The position numbers and the translations under genes were made by a program. A stretch of DNA of 25,270 nt from Desulfobacterales bacterium (GTDB taxonomy: Bacteria > Desulfobacterota > Desulfobacteria > Desulfobacterales > Desulfobacteraceae), in contig JAKSAU010000483.1 in the NCBI GenBank assembly GCA_022361535.1, positions 1-25,270 of the forward strand, given 5' to 3'. This document shows positions 1-7,548 of this stretch, one piece after another (position 1 is the first letter of the stretch; every line of letters begins with the position of its first letter). The notes below the pieces were generated by a model. It had not been told where the DNA came from. It saw only the letters and a program-made list of their open reading frames with translations, and did not search any database.

Positions 1-391
1 ATCCCCATGTTTTACGGAGGGTATGACTGGCATAATTGCCTTTCAGGTGAATCGTTTTACACCAAAATTTTACCAATCTGGATAAACTGGGAACAGTTAG
101 AACATTCCCTCTTTGTGATTTTAAGAGAAAATCATCAGACACATAATTTTCAGACAGAAGAAGCCCCCTAATTACCTGATATACTATTTTATTCAGAGTA
201 ATGTTCCTGGTCTTGCCTGTCTTCTTTTCCTTCAGGGTAAATTCATCACCACGTTTTAGATGGGATACCTGGCTAACCTTAATCCGCAGCAAATCAGATG
301 CCCTAAGATTTGTATTGATCCCCAACGTATACAGACACAAATCTCGTGGTTTATCTGCCAGAATTTTTTTAAAAGCTTTGATGTCCTTCAT
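1..391 (-). CDS. Tyrosine recombinase/integrase catalytic domain, 3' end cut by window edge
   Basis: This is a site-specific DNA recombinase of the phage-integrase (XerC/D-like) family, which cuts and rejoins DNA through a tyrosine nucleophile. Read on the minus strand from the ATG at 391, it shows box I with arginine (NLRASDLL, R30), a beta-hairpin lysine region (KEKKTGKTR) and box II HTLRKTW (H123, R126). The last two catalytic positions (His/Trp and Tyr) lie beyond base 1. No N-terminal SAM-like core-binding domain is present, so this is a minimal catalytic-domain type. The start is uncertain. The frame is open from 463, and the upstream residues QIAVEPIRS look like part of the family, but no ATG, GTG or TTG occurs between the in-frame TAA (464-466) and 391. 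The N-terminus may therefore be decayed, or it may use a rare start. The tRNA-Ala lies 1.2 kb away. The family is clear; whether the gene is intact is not. Confidence 0.8.
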   Translation of the reverse strand, partial: MKDIKAFKKILADKPRDLCLYTLGINTNLRASDLLRIKVSQVSHLKRGDEFTLKEKKTGKTRNITLNKIVYQVIRGLLLSENYVSDDFLLKSQRGNVLTVPSLSRLVKFWCKTIHLKGNYASHTLRKTWG

Positions 392-433
392 GGATCTGAT
401 TGGCTCAACCGCGATTTGAGATCCCTTATATCG

Positions 434-460
434 GGTTAGTCTAACCAGAACATGATCTGG
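434..460. promoter_or_regulatory. Two overlapping palindromes in front of the integrase
   Basis: GGTTAG-T-CTAACC (434-446) is a perfect inverted repeat. It overlaps CCAGAACATGATCTGG (445-460), which is palindromic except for one pair. They lie just upstream of the recombinase ATG on its coding strand. Such symmetry suits a protein-binding site, either an operator or a recombinase arm/core site. The function is inferred only from symmetry and position. Confidence 0.4.
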
Positions 461-556
461 ACATTATCAATTGGTAACCATAGTGGGGCGTTTCAGGCAG
501 CCTCCAAAGGTGCCTTGGCGATACATGCCGGCTTGGTACTAATGGTTTTGGGCAAT

Positions 557-575
557 AGGTTTTTGTCAAAAACCT
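557..575. other. Short hairpin in the integrase/membrane-protein intergenic region
   Basis: AGGTTTTTG-T-CAAAAACCT is a perfect 19-base inverted repeat. It could fold as a 7-bp stem with a five-base loop. It sits between the divergently placed recombinase and the small membrane protein gene. Neither strand carries a convincing T-run after it, so I do not call it a terminator. I see no gene in the rest of 464-686. Confidence 0.35.
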
Positions 576-686
576 TCAATAAATAAACATGCTTTTTTAA
601 GGGTTTCCCTGATTGAAATTTTCGACGTTTGTTGTTAGGAAACTTTCTTCAGAGACTAATCTTTCCTATTCTATTGTGAGGTTCTT

Positions 687-1184
687 ATGAATGTAGACAG
701 TATTTATGCACCGCCGAAGGCTAACTTGGTTCAGGATGATGGCAGACTATCAGGAACAATTCTTGTTCGTGAGCTTAGAAAGCAAAGCACTGGAAAACTA
801 CTATTGCTAACTATTGTAACTTTAGGGATATATAGCGCTCATTATATTGAAAGACAAACAGTAATAATAAACAAATATATTAATGATGGTAATCACATCG
901 CAAAAGGGCTTGTATCCACTATCCTTTTATTAGCCTATGGATCGGTTCTTTTTATTGTCCCGTCTTTCTTTTTTGAAGAAACACATATAATCAATGTAGT
1001 GGGTGATGTGTTAGAGTTTGTATGGTCCATTTTGGTTATTGTTTGGTCTTTTAAAGCCAGAAATAGAATGAACCATTTACTTTCAACAGTAAAAGGAGAA
1101 AAGGCTTGGTTTCATGGATTCTGGACTTTTTTCTTCCAATACCTTTACGTTAACTACAAAATCAATCAATTAAACGAAAATTGA
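687..1184 (+). CDS. Small multi-pass membrane protein, DUF4234-like (uncertain)
   Basis: The 165-residue protein begins with a soluble YAPPKANL segment. A first hydrophobic segment follows at about residues 37-53, then a polar loop, two strongly hydrophobic stretches near residues 74-95 and 103-122, and a tail with aromatic residues. The start is supported by a purine-rich GTGAGG (676-681) placed five bases before ATG. The layout, a xYxPPKAxL N-terminus followed by LxxVTLGIY and several helices, resembles small DUF4234-type membrane proteins that are often found in accessory DNA and cassettes. I assign that family from memory of the pattern, with low certainty. The function is unknown. It stands alone between a partial recombinase and a tRNA, so it may be cargo of a mobile segment. 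Confidence 0.6.
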   Translation: MNVDSIYAPPKANLVQDDGRLSGTILVRELRKQSTGKLLLLTIVTLGIYSAHYIERQTVIINKYINDGNHIAKGLVSTILLLAYGSVLFIVPSFFFEETHIINVVGDVLEFVWSILVIVWSFKARNRMNHLLSTVKGEKAWFHGFWTFFFQYLYVNYKINQLNEN

Positions 1185-1550
1185 AGTACATCTTAGTTGT
1201 AGCTACCTGTATTCAAAATTTAATGAAACGAGTCGCTATTCCCGTCTTGGATGCTATTATTCTTTTTTAAAACAGAGCTTCCAAATACTTGGGTGGATAT
1301 GGATTAAAAACTGAGACCAAATACAAGATTTCATATATTTCTGAATAAAAACTGGACTTATCCAGCCACAAACCTTGTCTTGGGTTTGGCATCAGATGAA
1401 ATACCGGTTCCAAGACTGTACCTCACCTCTTTTTTGCAAACAGTACATTATAGATCTTTAGGGATTTTTATCCTGAAACAAAATGAGTGGGAATTCTTAA
1501 CTAAATAAGAAGGGGGAGTTACCTATTCTCATTTTCACCTCCTTTAAAAA
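1185..1550. other. Gene-poor intergenic stretch with one open frame lacking a start
   Basis: No convincing gene lies between the small membrane protein and the tRNA terminator. On the plus strand a frame is open from 1308 to the TAA at 1506-1508 (66 codons) without any ATG or GTG. Parts of it look protein-like (for example SDEIPVPRLYL), so it may be the tail of a decayed gene. A short ATG frame at 1223 stops after 15 codons. Nothing else stands out. Confidence 0.3.
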
Positions 1551-1580
1551 TAAAAAAAGCCGCTGTAAAAACAGCAGCTT
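1551..1580 (-). terminator. Rho-independent terminator of tRNA-Ala
   Basis: Read on the minus strand, a 10-bp stem (1571-1580 with 1557-1566, one G-U pair) and a four-base loop lead into a T-rich run. The run comes from the A-tract at 1546-1558 of the plus strand. It lies 12 bases beyond the CCA end of the tRNA gene and fits its transcript end. Confidence 0.75.
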
Positions 1581-1591
1581 TATTATCTTAA

Positions 1592-1667
1592 TGGTGGAGC
1601 TGAGGGGGATCGAACCCCTGACCTTACGGCTGCCAGCCGTACGCTCTCCCAGCTGAGCTACAGCCCC
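1592..1667 (-). tRNA. tRNA-Ala (anticodon GGC)
   Basis: The reverse strand folds as a complete 76-base tRNA. The acceptor arm GGGGCTG pairs with CAGCTCC and includes the G3-U70 wobble that marks alanine tRNAs. The D-arm has GCTC/GAGC, and the anticodon stem TACGG/CCGTA carries the loop CTGGCAG (anticodon GGC). The T-arm is AGGGG/CCCCT with TTCGATC, and the 3' CCA is encoded. It reads alanine codons GCC and GCU. The gene has its own promoter and terminator and is monocistronic. Its 3' end faces the recombinase fragment at the window's left end, the orientation expected if the tRNA is an integration site. Confidence 0.97.
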
Positions 1668-1684
1668 ACGAAAGAGTGGGTAGA

Positions 1685-1714
1685 GGTATAATCGAAACCG
1701 CTGGTCTGTGTCAA
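1685..1714 (-). promoter_or_regulatory. Sigma-70 type promoter of tRNA-Ala
   Basis: On the minus strand, TTGACA (1714-1709, a perfect -35) is followed after 18 bases by TATACC (1690-1685). The predicted start of transcription falls about ten bases before the mature 5' end of the tRNA. Confidence 0.75.
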
Positions 1715-1766
1715 CAAAAAAAATATTTTTTTAGGGCTAAAAAGAAATAATCAGAAGAATAATATG

Positions 1767-1796
1767 TTGACACAAGGAGTTATGAAACGATAGTAT
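1767..1796 (+). promoter_or_regulatory. Sigma-70 type promoter of ppiD
   Basis: TTGACA (1767-1772) and TAGTAT (1791-1796) are separated by 18 bases. The start would be near 1803, giving a leader of about 45 bases that ends in AAGGAG (1837-1842) six bases before the ATG. Together with the tRNA promoter it forms a compact divergent pair. Confidence 0.75.
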
Positions 1797-1848
1797 GGAA
1801 CGTTTTTTTTAATATAGAATATGTCGTAATAGAGTTAAGGAGAAAGGG

Positions 1849-3744
1849 ATGCTGCGTTACCTGCGTGAAAATACCGGAAACTGGATAATCAAGATTTTTC
1901 TTGGCATCATTGTGATTGTATTTGTTTTTTTGGGTGTGGGAAGTATGAATGCCACAAAAAACAATGAAGTTGCCGTGGTGAATGATCAGCCCATAACTTT
2001 TGGCGAGTATCAGGATGCATATAAAAATCTGATTAAGCGTATGCAGCAGCAGTTCGGTAATGCATTGAACGATGACCTGGTAAAGGCTTTGAACATCAAA
2101 CAGCAAGCTATCAACAGCCTTATTGACCAGAAAATTATGGACATGGAAGCAGATAAGCTCAAAATTCTCGTGTCAGATTCCGAACTTCAGGATGCGCTTT
2201 TATCCATCAAAGCATTTCAAAGAAACGGCGCTTTTGACATGGACTTATACAAACGGGTACTCGGACAAAACGGGTTAAATCCTGAAACCTTTGAAGCACT
2301 CCAGCGCCGCGCAATTAAAAACGCCAAACTTCAGGAGATGGTTCTTAACGGAATTACCGTGACCGATGAAGAAGCAAAAACTTGGTATACGTTTAATAAC
2401 ACCAAAATGGCCATCGACTATATCAAGGTTGACCCTGGTACTTTTACAAATGTTAAACCCACTGAAGAAGAAGTAAATTCCAAGTACAAGGATAATCCGG
2501 ACCTGTACAAATCCGAACCTAAAAGAAAAGCGCTTTACATTGTTTTTTCTCCCGAGGACCACAAGGATGAGGCTGCTGTGACAGATGAACAGGCCCTGGA
2601 GTACTATGAACAGAATACAGCCCGTTTTACCACTGCCGAGCAGGTTGAAGCCAGTCATATACTTATCAGAGTAGATGCAGATGCTGACGAACAGACTACT
2701 GCTAAAGCAAAGGAAGAGGCAGACGCGGTTTATGAAAAAGCAGCAAAGGGAGAAGATTTTGCCCAACTTGCCAAAACTTATTCCCAAGGCCCTACAGGTC
2801 CTAATGGCGGTTATTTAGGCCGCTTTGAGAAAAGCAGTATGGTCAAACCTTTTGGCGATGCAGCCTTTGCCATGAAAGCAGGTGAAGTTTCAAAACCTGT
2901 TAAAACGCAGTTTGGCTGGCATGTGATCAAAGTAACGGATAAAACACCTGAAACTGTAAAGTCTTTTGAGGATGCCAAAGTAGAAATTCAGGACGACTTG
3001 GCAGCTCAAGAACTTCAGAATTTAGCTTACTATAAAGCTGGTGAGGCTTTTGATTCAGTCATTGATGGTGATGATTTTGAGCAGGTTGCTTTGATTGCCA
3101 AGAAAAAAGTAATCGAAACCCCCGTGTTTACTGAGTTAGGTGATGGACTTTCTGACCTTGATAATCCTGCACAGTTTGCTTCGGCTGCTTTTGAGCTAAT
3201 CAATGATGAAATCAGCGAAGTTAAGCAGATCGGGGATAAATATTACCTGATTAAAATTGTAGAAAAAATCGAGCCTGTTTTGCTGCCTTTCGAAGACGTT
3301 CAGGCGCAGATTGTTGAAACACTGACAGCCAAACTACAGAAAGATGCGGCTCAAAAGGCTGCCAAGGCAATGATAGAAAAAGCTGATGCTAAATCCTCTA
3401 TCCAGGATATTGCAAAAGCAAATAATCTTGAAGTAGCTTCCAGTACCTTATTTACCAGAAATCAAGCTGTTCCAGGCATTCCCGGTTCAAGGGACATCAG
3501 CGCTAAAGCGTTTTCCTTAACTAAAGAAACACCTGTTTATACAGATGTTTTGGAAGCCGGTACACTTTTTTACCTGATCGGGTTCAAGGAAAAACAGGTG
3601 CCTGAAGCAGCGGTTGCCGAAGAGAACCAGGAACAGGTAAAACAGGAAATTACCTCCAGAAAACAGCAGGAGTATTATGCTGCCTGGATGCAGTCTTTGA
3701 AAGAAAAGGCAGACATAAAGATCAACTCAGAAATTATCAATTAG
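1849..3744 (+). CDS. ppiD: PpiD/SurA-type peptidyl-prolyl isomerase, inner-membrane periplasmic foldase
   Basis: The protein is a membrane-anchored chaperone expected to assist proteins emerging from the Sec translocon into the periplasm. Residues 12-32 form a single transmembrane anchor (IIKIFLGIIVIVFVFLGVG). A SurA_N-like helical chaperone region follows to about residue 180. A parvulin domain spans roughly 266-362, beginning with EASHILI and including GPTGPNGGYLGRF and the FGWHVIKV end. A long helical C-terminal domain completes it. The length of 631 residues matches E. coli PpiD (623). The start has a strong AAGGAG site. It is first after its own promoter and appears monocistronic, because a 134-bp inverted repeat separates it from the next gene. 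A second, stand-alone parvulin (ppiC) lies at 12111-12392. Whether the PPIase domain is catalytically active cannot be told from sequence. Confidence 0.93.
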   Translation: MLRYLRENTGNWIIKIFLGIIVIVFVFLGVGSMNATKNNEVAVVNDQPITFGEYQDAYKNLIKRMQQQFGNALNDDLVKALNIKQQAINSLIDQKIMDMEADKLKILVSDSELQDALLSIKAFQRNGAFDMDLYKRVLGQNGLNPETFEALQRRAIKNAKLQEMVLNGITVTDEEAKTWYTFNNTKMAIDYIKVDPGTFTNVKPTEEEVNSKYKDNPDLYKSEPKRKALYIVFSPEDHKDEAAVTDEQALEYYEQNTARFTTAEQVEASHILIRVDADADEQTTAKAKEEADAVYEKAAKGEDFAQLAKTYSQGPTGPNGGYLGRFEKSSMVKPFGDAAFAMKAGEVSKPVKTQFGWHVIKVTDKTPETVKSFEDAKVEIQDDLAAQELQNLAYYKAGEAFDSVIDGDDFEQVALIAKKKVIETPVFTELGDGLSDLDNPAQFASAAFELINDEISEVKQIGDKYYLIKIVEKIEPVLLPFEDVQAQIVETLTAKLQKDAAQKAAKAMIEKADAKSSIQDIAKANNLEVASSTLFTRNQAVPGIPGSRDISAKAFSLTKETPVYTDVLEAGTLFYLIGFKEKQVPEAAVAEENQEQVKQEITSRKQQEYYAAWMQSLKEKADIKINSEIIN

Positions 3745-3785
3745 CTTCATTTTCATATCAGAGGGTTGCCCTCCTAAAATGAGGT

Positions 3786-3919
3786 GTTAGTTTAAATCTA
3801 AGGCGCAGGAAGATACTAATCCTAAACATACCCGGCTAAGAAATCATGCCGCTGGCATTGTTTGGATTAGTACTTTCTTGCAGCAGTAATGTATAGCCTA
3901 AACAGAATTTTAAACTAAC
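3786..3919. repeat. 134-bp imperfect inverted repeat with nested hairpin
   Basis: The outer arms are GTTAGTTTAAA (3786-3796) and TTTAAACTAAC (3909-3919), an 11-bp perfect match. Inner arms TACTAATCC (3814-3822) and GGATTAGTA (3864-3872) are also perfect. They are flanked by near-matching GCAGGAAGA/CTTTCTTGC and AAAC/GTTT segments. A central hairpin ATGCC-GCT-GGCAT spans 3846-3858. The whole structure fills the ppiD/M16 gap. It may be a MITE-like or REP-like element, or a structured RNA leader. A small GAGGG-TTG-CCCTC hairpin at 3761-3773, just after ppiD, lacks a T-run. Confidence 0.6.
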
Positions 3920-3943
3920 TAAAAGAACTTAAGGACTGGTAAT

Positions 3944-6781
3944 ATGAAAAAACCAGTACAGATATTTCTGTGTTTGCTGATTATCACAGGGCTTGGTTTT
4001 TCCTGTCTTAAGAAAGAACCAAAGGTCTCTTCACAAGCGCCCCTTCTACAAGATCCTGCCTTGGTATCAGGTGTGTTGCCAAATGGATTCCAATACTATC
4101 TGATAGAAAATAAAACCCCAAAAGAACGGGTAAATATTCACTTGAATGTGTTTGCCGGCTCTGCTCACGAAACAGAACAAGAGCAGGGAATTGCACATTA
4201 CCTTGAGCACATGTTGTTCAATGGGTCAGAACATTTTAAACCCGGAGAATTGATCACTTATTTTCAGTCCATTGGAATGGATTTCGGGGCGGACGCCAAT
4301 GCAAGAACATCATTTTATAATACAATTTATGACCTGAATCTGCCCAAAGGAGATGAAAAGCATCTCAATGACGCTTTTGTAGTTATCAAAGACTACGCCC
4401 AGGGTGCATTGTTGTTAGAAAGTGAAATTGACCGAGAGCGAGGGGTAATTCTGGCAGAAAAGCGTGAAAGGGATTCGGTCTCCTACAGGACGTTCAAAAA
4501 AGAGTTGGCTTTTGAGATACCGGGTTCTCTTTTAGCATCAAGGCTACCCATAGGTACAACCGAAACCATAATGGCGGCAGATAAAGGGGTTCTTAAGGGC
4601 TTTTATGACCGCTGGTATCGACCGGATAATATGGCGCTTGTTATTGTCGGGGACATGGATGCAAAGCGCACAGAGAAGTTGATTCACAATACATTTTCAT
4701 CTCTTAAAAGTAGAACCGATTTAGTCCTGGCTGATCCGGATATTTCATGGGAAGCCCATACCGGTACAAAGGTGTTTTTTCATTCTGAAGAAGAGGCTGC
4801 TACAACACGAATTACCATTGAGCACCTAACCTATGAACCGTTTAAATCTGAGACTCAAGAACAGTTTAAACAAAAGGCAACTCAATATATCGCTGATATG
4901 ATGTTTCAAAACAGGCTGTCCAAAATGGTAAAAGACCAAACCGGTGGGTTTACTTCGGCTGCTGTATATTCGGGGAATTATATGAAACATTTGAAGATTG
5001 CTGCAGTGCAGGCAGAATGCGATCCTGAAAACTGGCAATCCACTCTTAATCAACTCTCATACAGTTTGCGCCAAGCATTAGAGTTTGGTTTTTTCCCACA
5101 GGAATTGGAAAGGGTAAAGGCAGATGTGCTTTCCTCATTAGATGCTGAAGTTGAAAAAGCTGCTACCCGAAAAAGCAGTGCCATTGCCAGGGATCTTTTA
5201 AATACTCTTAACCGTAAAGGGATATTTTTATCCCCTGAACAGGAAAGGGATCTTCTTGCTCCCCATATTAAAGAACTGAGCCTTGAGGCTGTAAATGATT
5301 CTTTCTCAGCATTCTGGCCAAACGACCACAGGCTGATAATGGTCACTGGAAATCTTGATATTCCGGATAACCCTGAAGTTAAGATAGAAAAGGCATTTAC
5401 CAAAAGCCTGTCTACAAAGATCCTTCCGTATACACTGGTTGAAAAAAAATCCTTTCCATATCTGACATTGCCTGAAATTCGTGCAAATGTCGTAAACATC
5501 GTAGAAAATGCGAAAAATTTAGGAATCAGGCAAGTTGATTTGGATAATAATATTCGTATCAATTTGAAACCTACAAACTTTAAAAAGGGTGAGATCTCTT
5601 TTAAAGCAGTGTTTGGAAAGGGACAAGCTGGTGTTCCTGAAAAATTATTTGGGCTATCCGGTCTTGCCGCCTCTGCAACAGGGTTAAGCGGATTTGGCGC
5701 TATGGACTCGGATGAATTGGATCTGGCCCTGGCTGGTAAGGAAGTAAGCATTGGTTTTGACATTGAGGATACCTATTGCAGTTTGTCCGGACAAGTTGCG
5801 CCAGGTGATGTCGAACTTGTTTTTCAATTACTGTACGCATATTTTAATGATCCTGGATTCAGAGTTAAAAGCCTTGATCTTGCTAAGATACGATACCGCC
5901 AGAATTATGACGCATTGCGCCGAACCCCCGACGGTGTTATGCGCTTGTCAGGCAGTCGTTTCCTTGCAGGAGGAGATATAAGGTTTGGCCTCAGACCGCC
6001 ACAAGATATTGAGCAAATCACCATTGAAGATATTGAAACATGGCTTAGGCCGGAATTTGAAATTACACCTCTTGAAGTCTCCATAGTTGGGGATTTCGAT
6101 GTTGGCAAAATCGAGAACATAGCTAAGAATTATCTGGGGGCCATGAATGAAAGAGCACCGATAGAATCGTTAGCGCTTGTCAAGGATACCCCACAATTTC
6201 CAAGAGGTGAAAATTTGACAATTCGCCTGGAAACTAAATTAGATAAGGCTGTGGTCCGGGTTTCATTTCTTACTGATGATTACTGGGATATCATGCAGAC
6301 ACGTCGTCTGTCCATGTTGTCCAGAGTGTTTTCTGAGCGGTTAAGAAAATCGGTCAGGGAAAAATTAGGTGCGTCATATTCTCCCTATGTCTATAACAAT
6401 CCTTCGATGATTTTTGAAGGGTATGGGGTGATGAATGCCGTTGTGAATGTGGCCCCTGATACCATCCAACCAGTTTATGAGCAAATTGAAATGCTGGTAG
6501 CGGACTTGGTTGAAAACGGAGTTACAAAAGAAGAGCTTGATCTTGTAAAAGCACCGTTAATGAACCATCTTGATGTACTGCGTCAGAATAATTCATATTG
6601 GCTAAATTCGGTGATGGCGAACTCTTTCAGATACCCGGAGCGTCTTGATTGGGCCAATCACTTGATTCAGGGATATTCAAACATAAGCCCGGATGAATTG
6701 ACCAAATTGGCAAGAAAGTACCTTTCTTCCAGGGACAGTGCTCGTATTGTCGTACTGCCAGAAGCAGGTATTTCTGAATAA
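3944..6781 (+). CDS. M16 (pitrilysin/PqqL-like) zinc metallopeptidase, probable lipoprotein or exported
   Basis: This is a large zinc peptidase of the M16 family, which encloses and degrades small or unfolded peptides between two halves. The inverted zinc motif HYLEH is at residues 85-89 (ligands H85 and H89, catalytic E88). The third ligand is expected in EIDRERGVILAE (about E165). The 945-residue length fits the two-half M16B/PqqL architecture (E. coli PqqL, 931). The second half (after about residue 500) lacks an HxxEH, as usual. The N-terminus has a signal sequence ending LGFSC, a possible but non-canonical lipobox, so acylation at C21 is uncertain. The start has a modest AAGG site. It lies downstream of ppiD and is probably separately transcribed. 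A role in periplasmic peptide clearance is inferred from the family. Confidence 0.92.
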   Translation: MKKPVQIFLCLLIITGLGFSCLKKEPKVSSQAPLLQDPALVSGVLPNGFQYYLIENKTPKERVNIHLNVFAGSAHETEQEQGIAHYLEHMLFNGSEHFKPGELITYFQSIGMDFGADANARTSFYNTIYDLNLPKGDEKHLNDAFVVIKDYAQGALLLESEIDRERGVILAEKRERDSVSYRTFKKELAFEIPGSLLASRLPIGTTETIMAADKGVLKGFYDRWYRPDNMALVIVGDMDAKRTEKLIHNTFSSLKSRTDLVLADPDISWEAHTGTKVFFHSEEEAATTRITIEHLTYEPFKSETQEQFKQKATQYIADMMFQNRLSKMVKDQTGGFTSAAVYSGNYMKHLKIAAVQAECDPENWQSTLNQLSYSLRQALEFGFFPQELERVKADVLSSLDAEVEKAATRKSSAIARDLLNTLNRKGIFLSPEQERDLLAPHIKELSLEAVNDSFSAFWPNDHRLIMVTGNLDIPDNPEVKIEKAFTKSLSTKILPYTLVEKKSFPYLTLPEIRANVVNIVENAKNLGIRQVDLDNNIRINLKPTNFKKGEISFKAVFGKGQAGVPEKLFGLSGLAASATGLSGFGAMDSDELDLALAGKEVSIGFDIEDTYCSLSGQVAPGDVELVFQLLYAYFNDPGFRVKSLDLAKIRYRQNYDALRRTPDGVMRLSGSRFLAGGDIRFGLRPPQDIEQITIEDIETWLRPEFEITPLEVSIVGDFDVGKIENIAKNYLGAMNERAPIESLALVKDTPQFPRGENLTIRLETKLDKAVVRVSFLTDDYWDIMQTRRLSMLSRVFSERLRKSVREKLGASYSPYVYNNPSMIFEGYGVMNAVVNVAPDTIQPVYEQIEMLVADLVENGVTKEELDLVKAPLMNHLDVLRQNNSYWLNSVMANSFRYPERLDWANHLIQGYSNISPDELTKLARKYLSSRDSARIVVLPEAGISE

Positions 6782-6833
6782 GAAAACCAAAGCGTTCTGT
6801 ACAAAGATGCCGCTCTGATTTAATGAAAATAAA

Positions 6834-6871
6834 AACAGCGTTTCTGCACCAAGTCGTGCAGAAACGCTGTT
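6834..6871. terminator. Shared convergent terminator hairpin
   Basis: A perfect 16-bp stem (6834-6849 with 6856-6871) closes a six-base loop between the convergent M16 and PilZ genes. The minus strand runs into a T-rich tract (TTTTTATTTT), so it is a good terminator for the PilZ transcript. On the plus strand the T-run is only two bases, so termination of the M16 transcript would be weaker. Confidence 0.8.
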
Positions 6872-6896
6872 CAGTATGATCAGGATTAATAGCGGA

Positions 6897-7313
6897 TTAC
6901 GATTTATATTGATCGGGCAGTCTTTCCACCTGTTCTGATACGTTGTTTCTCAAATAGTAATCCAAGTCGAATAATTGTTTGAAAGTCAGGTCAGTGAACT
7001 GCACATGTCGTTTTCTAACTTTCATAGAACTGAATGAGGGGGCGTTTGTCACTTCATAATCCGCAACGGTTTTAAACGGAAGGTCTCCAACATAATAACC
7101 CATGCTGCTCAGAAAAATGGCGTCCTCGCTGGTTTGTTCTTCCATGTCTGTTTCGTTTGAGGTGTCTATGTATTTGAAACATAGTCCACCCATGCTGATG
7201 TCAATAATTTGGCCAAGTTTATGGGAGTTTGGACTTATTGCTGCATATGCACCCTCAACAGCTTTGTAACGCTTGTTTCTGCGTCTTTCAATTGTTCTCT
7301 TCCTACCGACCAT
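6897..7313 (-). CDS. PilZ-domain protein, probable c-di-GMP receptor
   Basis: The 138-residue protein is a single PilZ domain with a short tail. PilZ domains bind cyclic di-GMP and transmit the signal to motility, surface or enzyme partners. The two binding motifs are visible: an RRNKR cluster at residues 11-15 and the DISMGG motif at 38-43, matching D/NxSxxG. The start is supported by GAGGA (7325-7321) a few bases before ATG. It has its own promoter (-35 at 7385-7380, -10 at 7362-7357) and a palindrome further upstream. It is separated from recX by 235 bases and ends at a strong hairpin, so it is likely monocistronic. The output partner is not apparent from the neighbours. Confidence 0.85.
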   Translation of the reverse strand: MVGRKRTIERRRNKRYKAVEGAYAAISPNSHKLGQIIDISMGGLCFKYIDTSNETDMEEQTSEDAIFLSSMGYYVGDLPFKTVADYEVTNAPSFSSMKVRKRHVQFTDLTFKQLFDLDYYLRNNVSEQVERLPDQYKS

Positions 7314-7356
7314 TTCATTATCCTCAATTAGCGTCCAGGTTTAATAGTTATCAAGA

Positions 7357-7385
7357 ATTATGCAGTAATCATGCCATTATTTCAA
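7357..7385 (-). promoter_or_regulatory. Sigma-70 type promoter of the PilZ gene
   Basis: On the minus strand TTGAAA (7385-7380) and CATAAT (7362-7357) are spaced by exactly 17 bases. They lie about 45 bases before the ATG, with an AT-rich leader and a GAGGA ribosome-binding site. Confidence 0.6.
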
Positions 7386-7412
7386 AAGGAATTCCATAGA
7401 TCATGGTGTTCA

Positions 7413-7428
7413 ATATCGTAAACGATAT
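7413..7428. promoter_or_regulatory. 16-bp palindrome upstream of the PilZ promoter
   Basis: ATATCGT-AA-ACGATAT is a perfect 7+2+7 inverted repeat. It is centred about 35 bases upstream of the PilZ -35 element, in an AT-rich stretch without genes. It suits a dimeric activator or repressor site. A second AT-only inverted repeat (AATAAATT/AATTTATT, 7505-7523) lies just after recX. The regulator is unknown. Confidence 0.4.
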
Positions 7429-7548
7429 AAAGTGGTTGAAATTATGAAATGAGTATATGAGCATGAAAAATCTTCCATAAAAAGAAAAAAAATGAAAAAA
7501 AGGTAATAAATTATGAATTTATTTGCCCAATAAACGGATATTTTTTTC

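Noticed and set aside
421..686. Possible integron attC/attI site (TCCTAAC and GTTAGAC on the minus strand)
   Set aside because: The first box does not fit RYYYAAC, the distance of about 190 bases is too long, and the recombinase fragment lacks features I would use to call an IntI.
1223..1270. Short ATG frame MKRVAIPVLD resembling the start of NifX/DIM-cofactor-type proteins
   Set aside because: It stops after 15 codons and has no ribosome-binding site; the similarity is too short to use.
2275..2787. 170-codon minus-strand frame inside ppiD
   Set aside because: Its cysteine- and phenylalanine-rich translation is typical of antisense to Lys/Glu-rich helices; the ppiD reading is well supported.
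5050..5763. 237-codon minus-strand open frame inside the M16 gene
   Set aside because: It lies entirely antisense to a clear M16 peptidase, and its serine/leucine-rich translation matches no family and has the look of a shadow frame.
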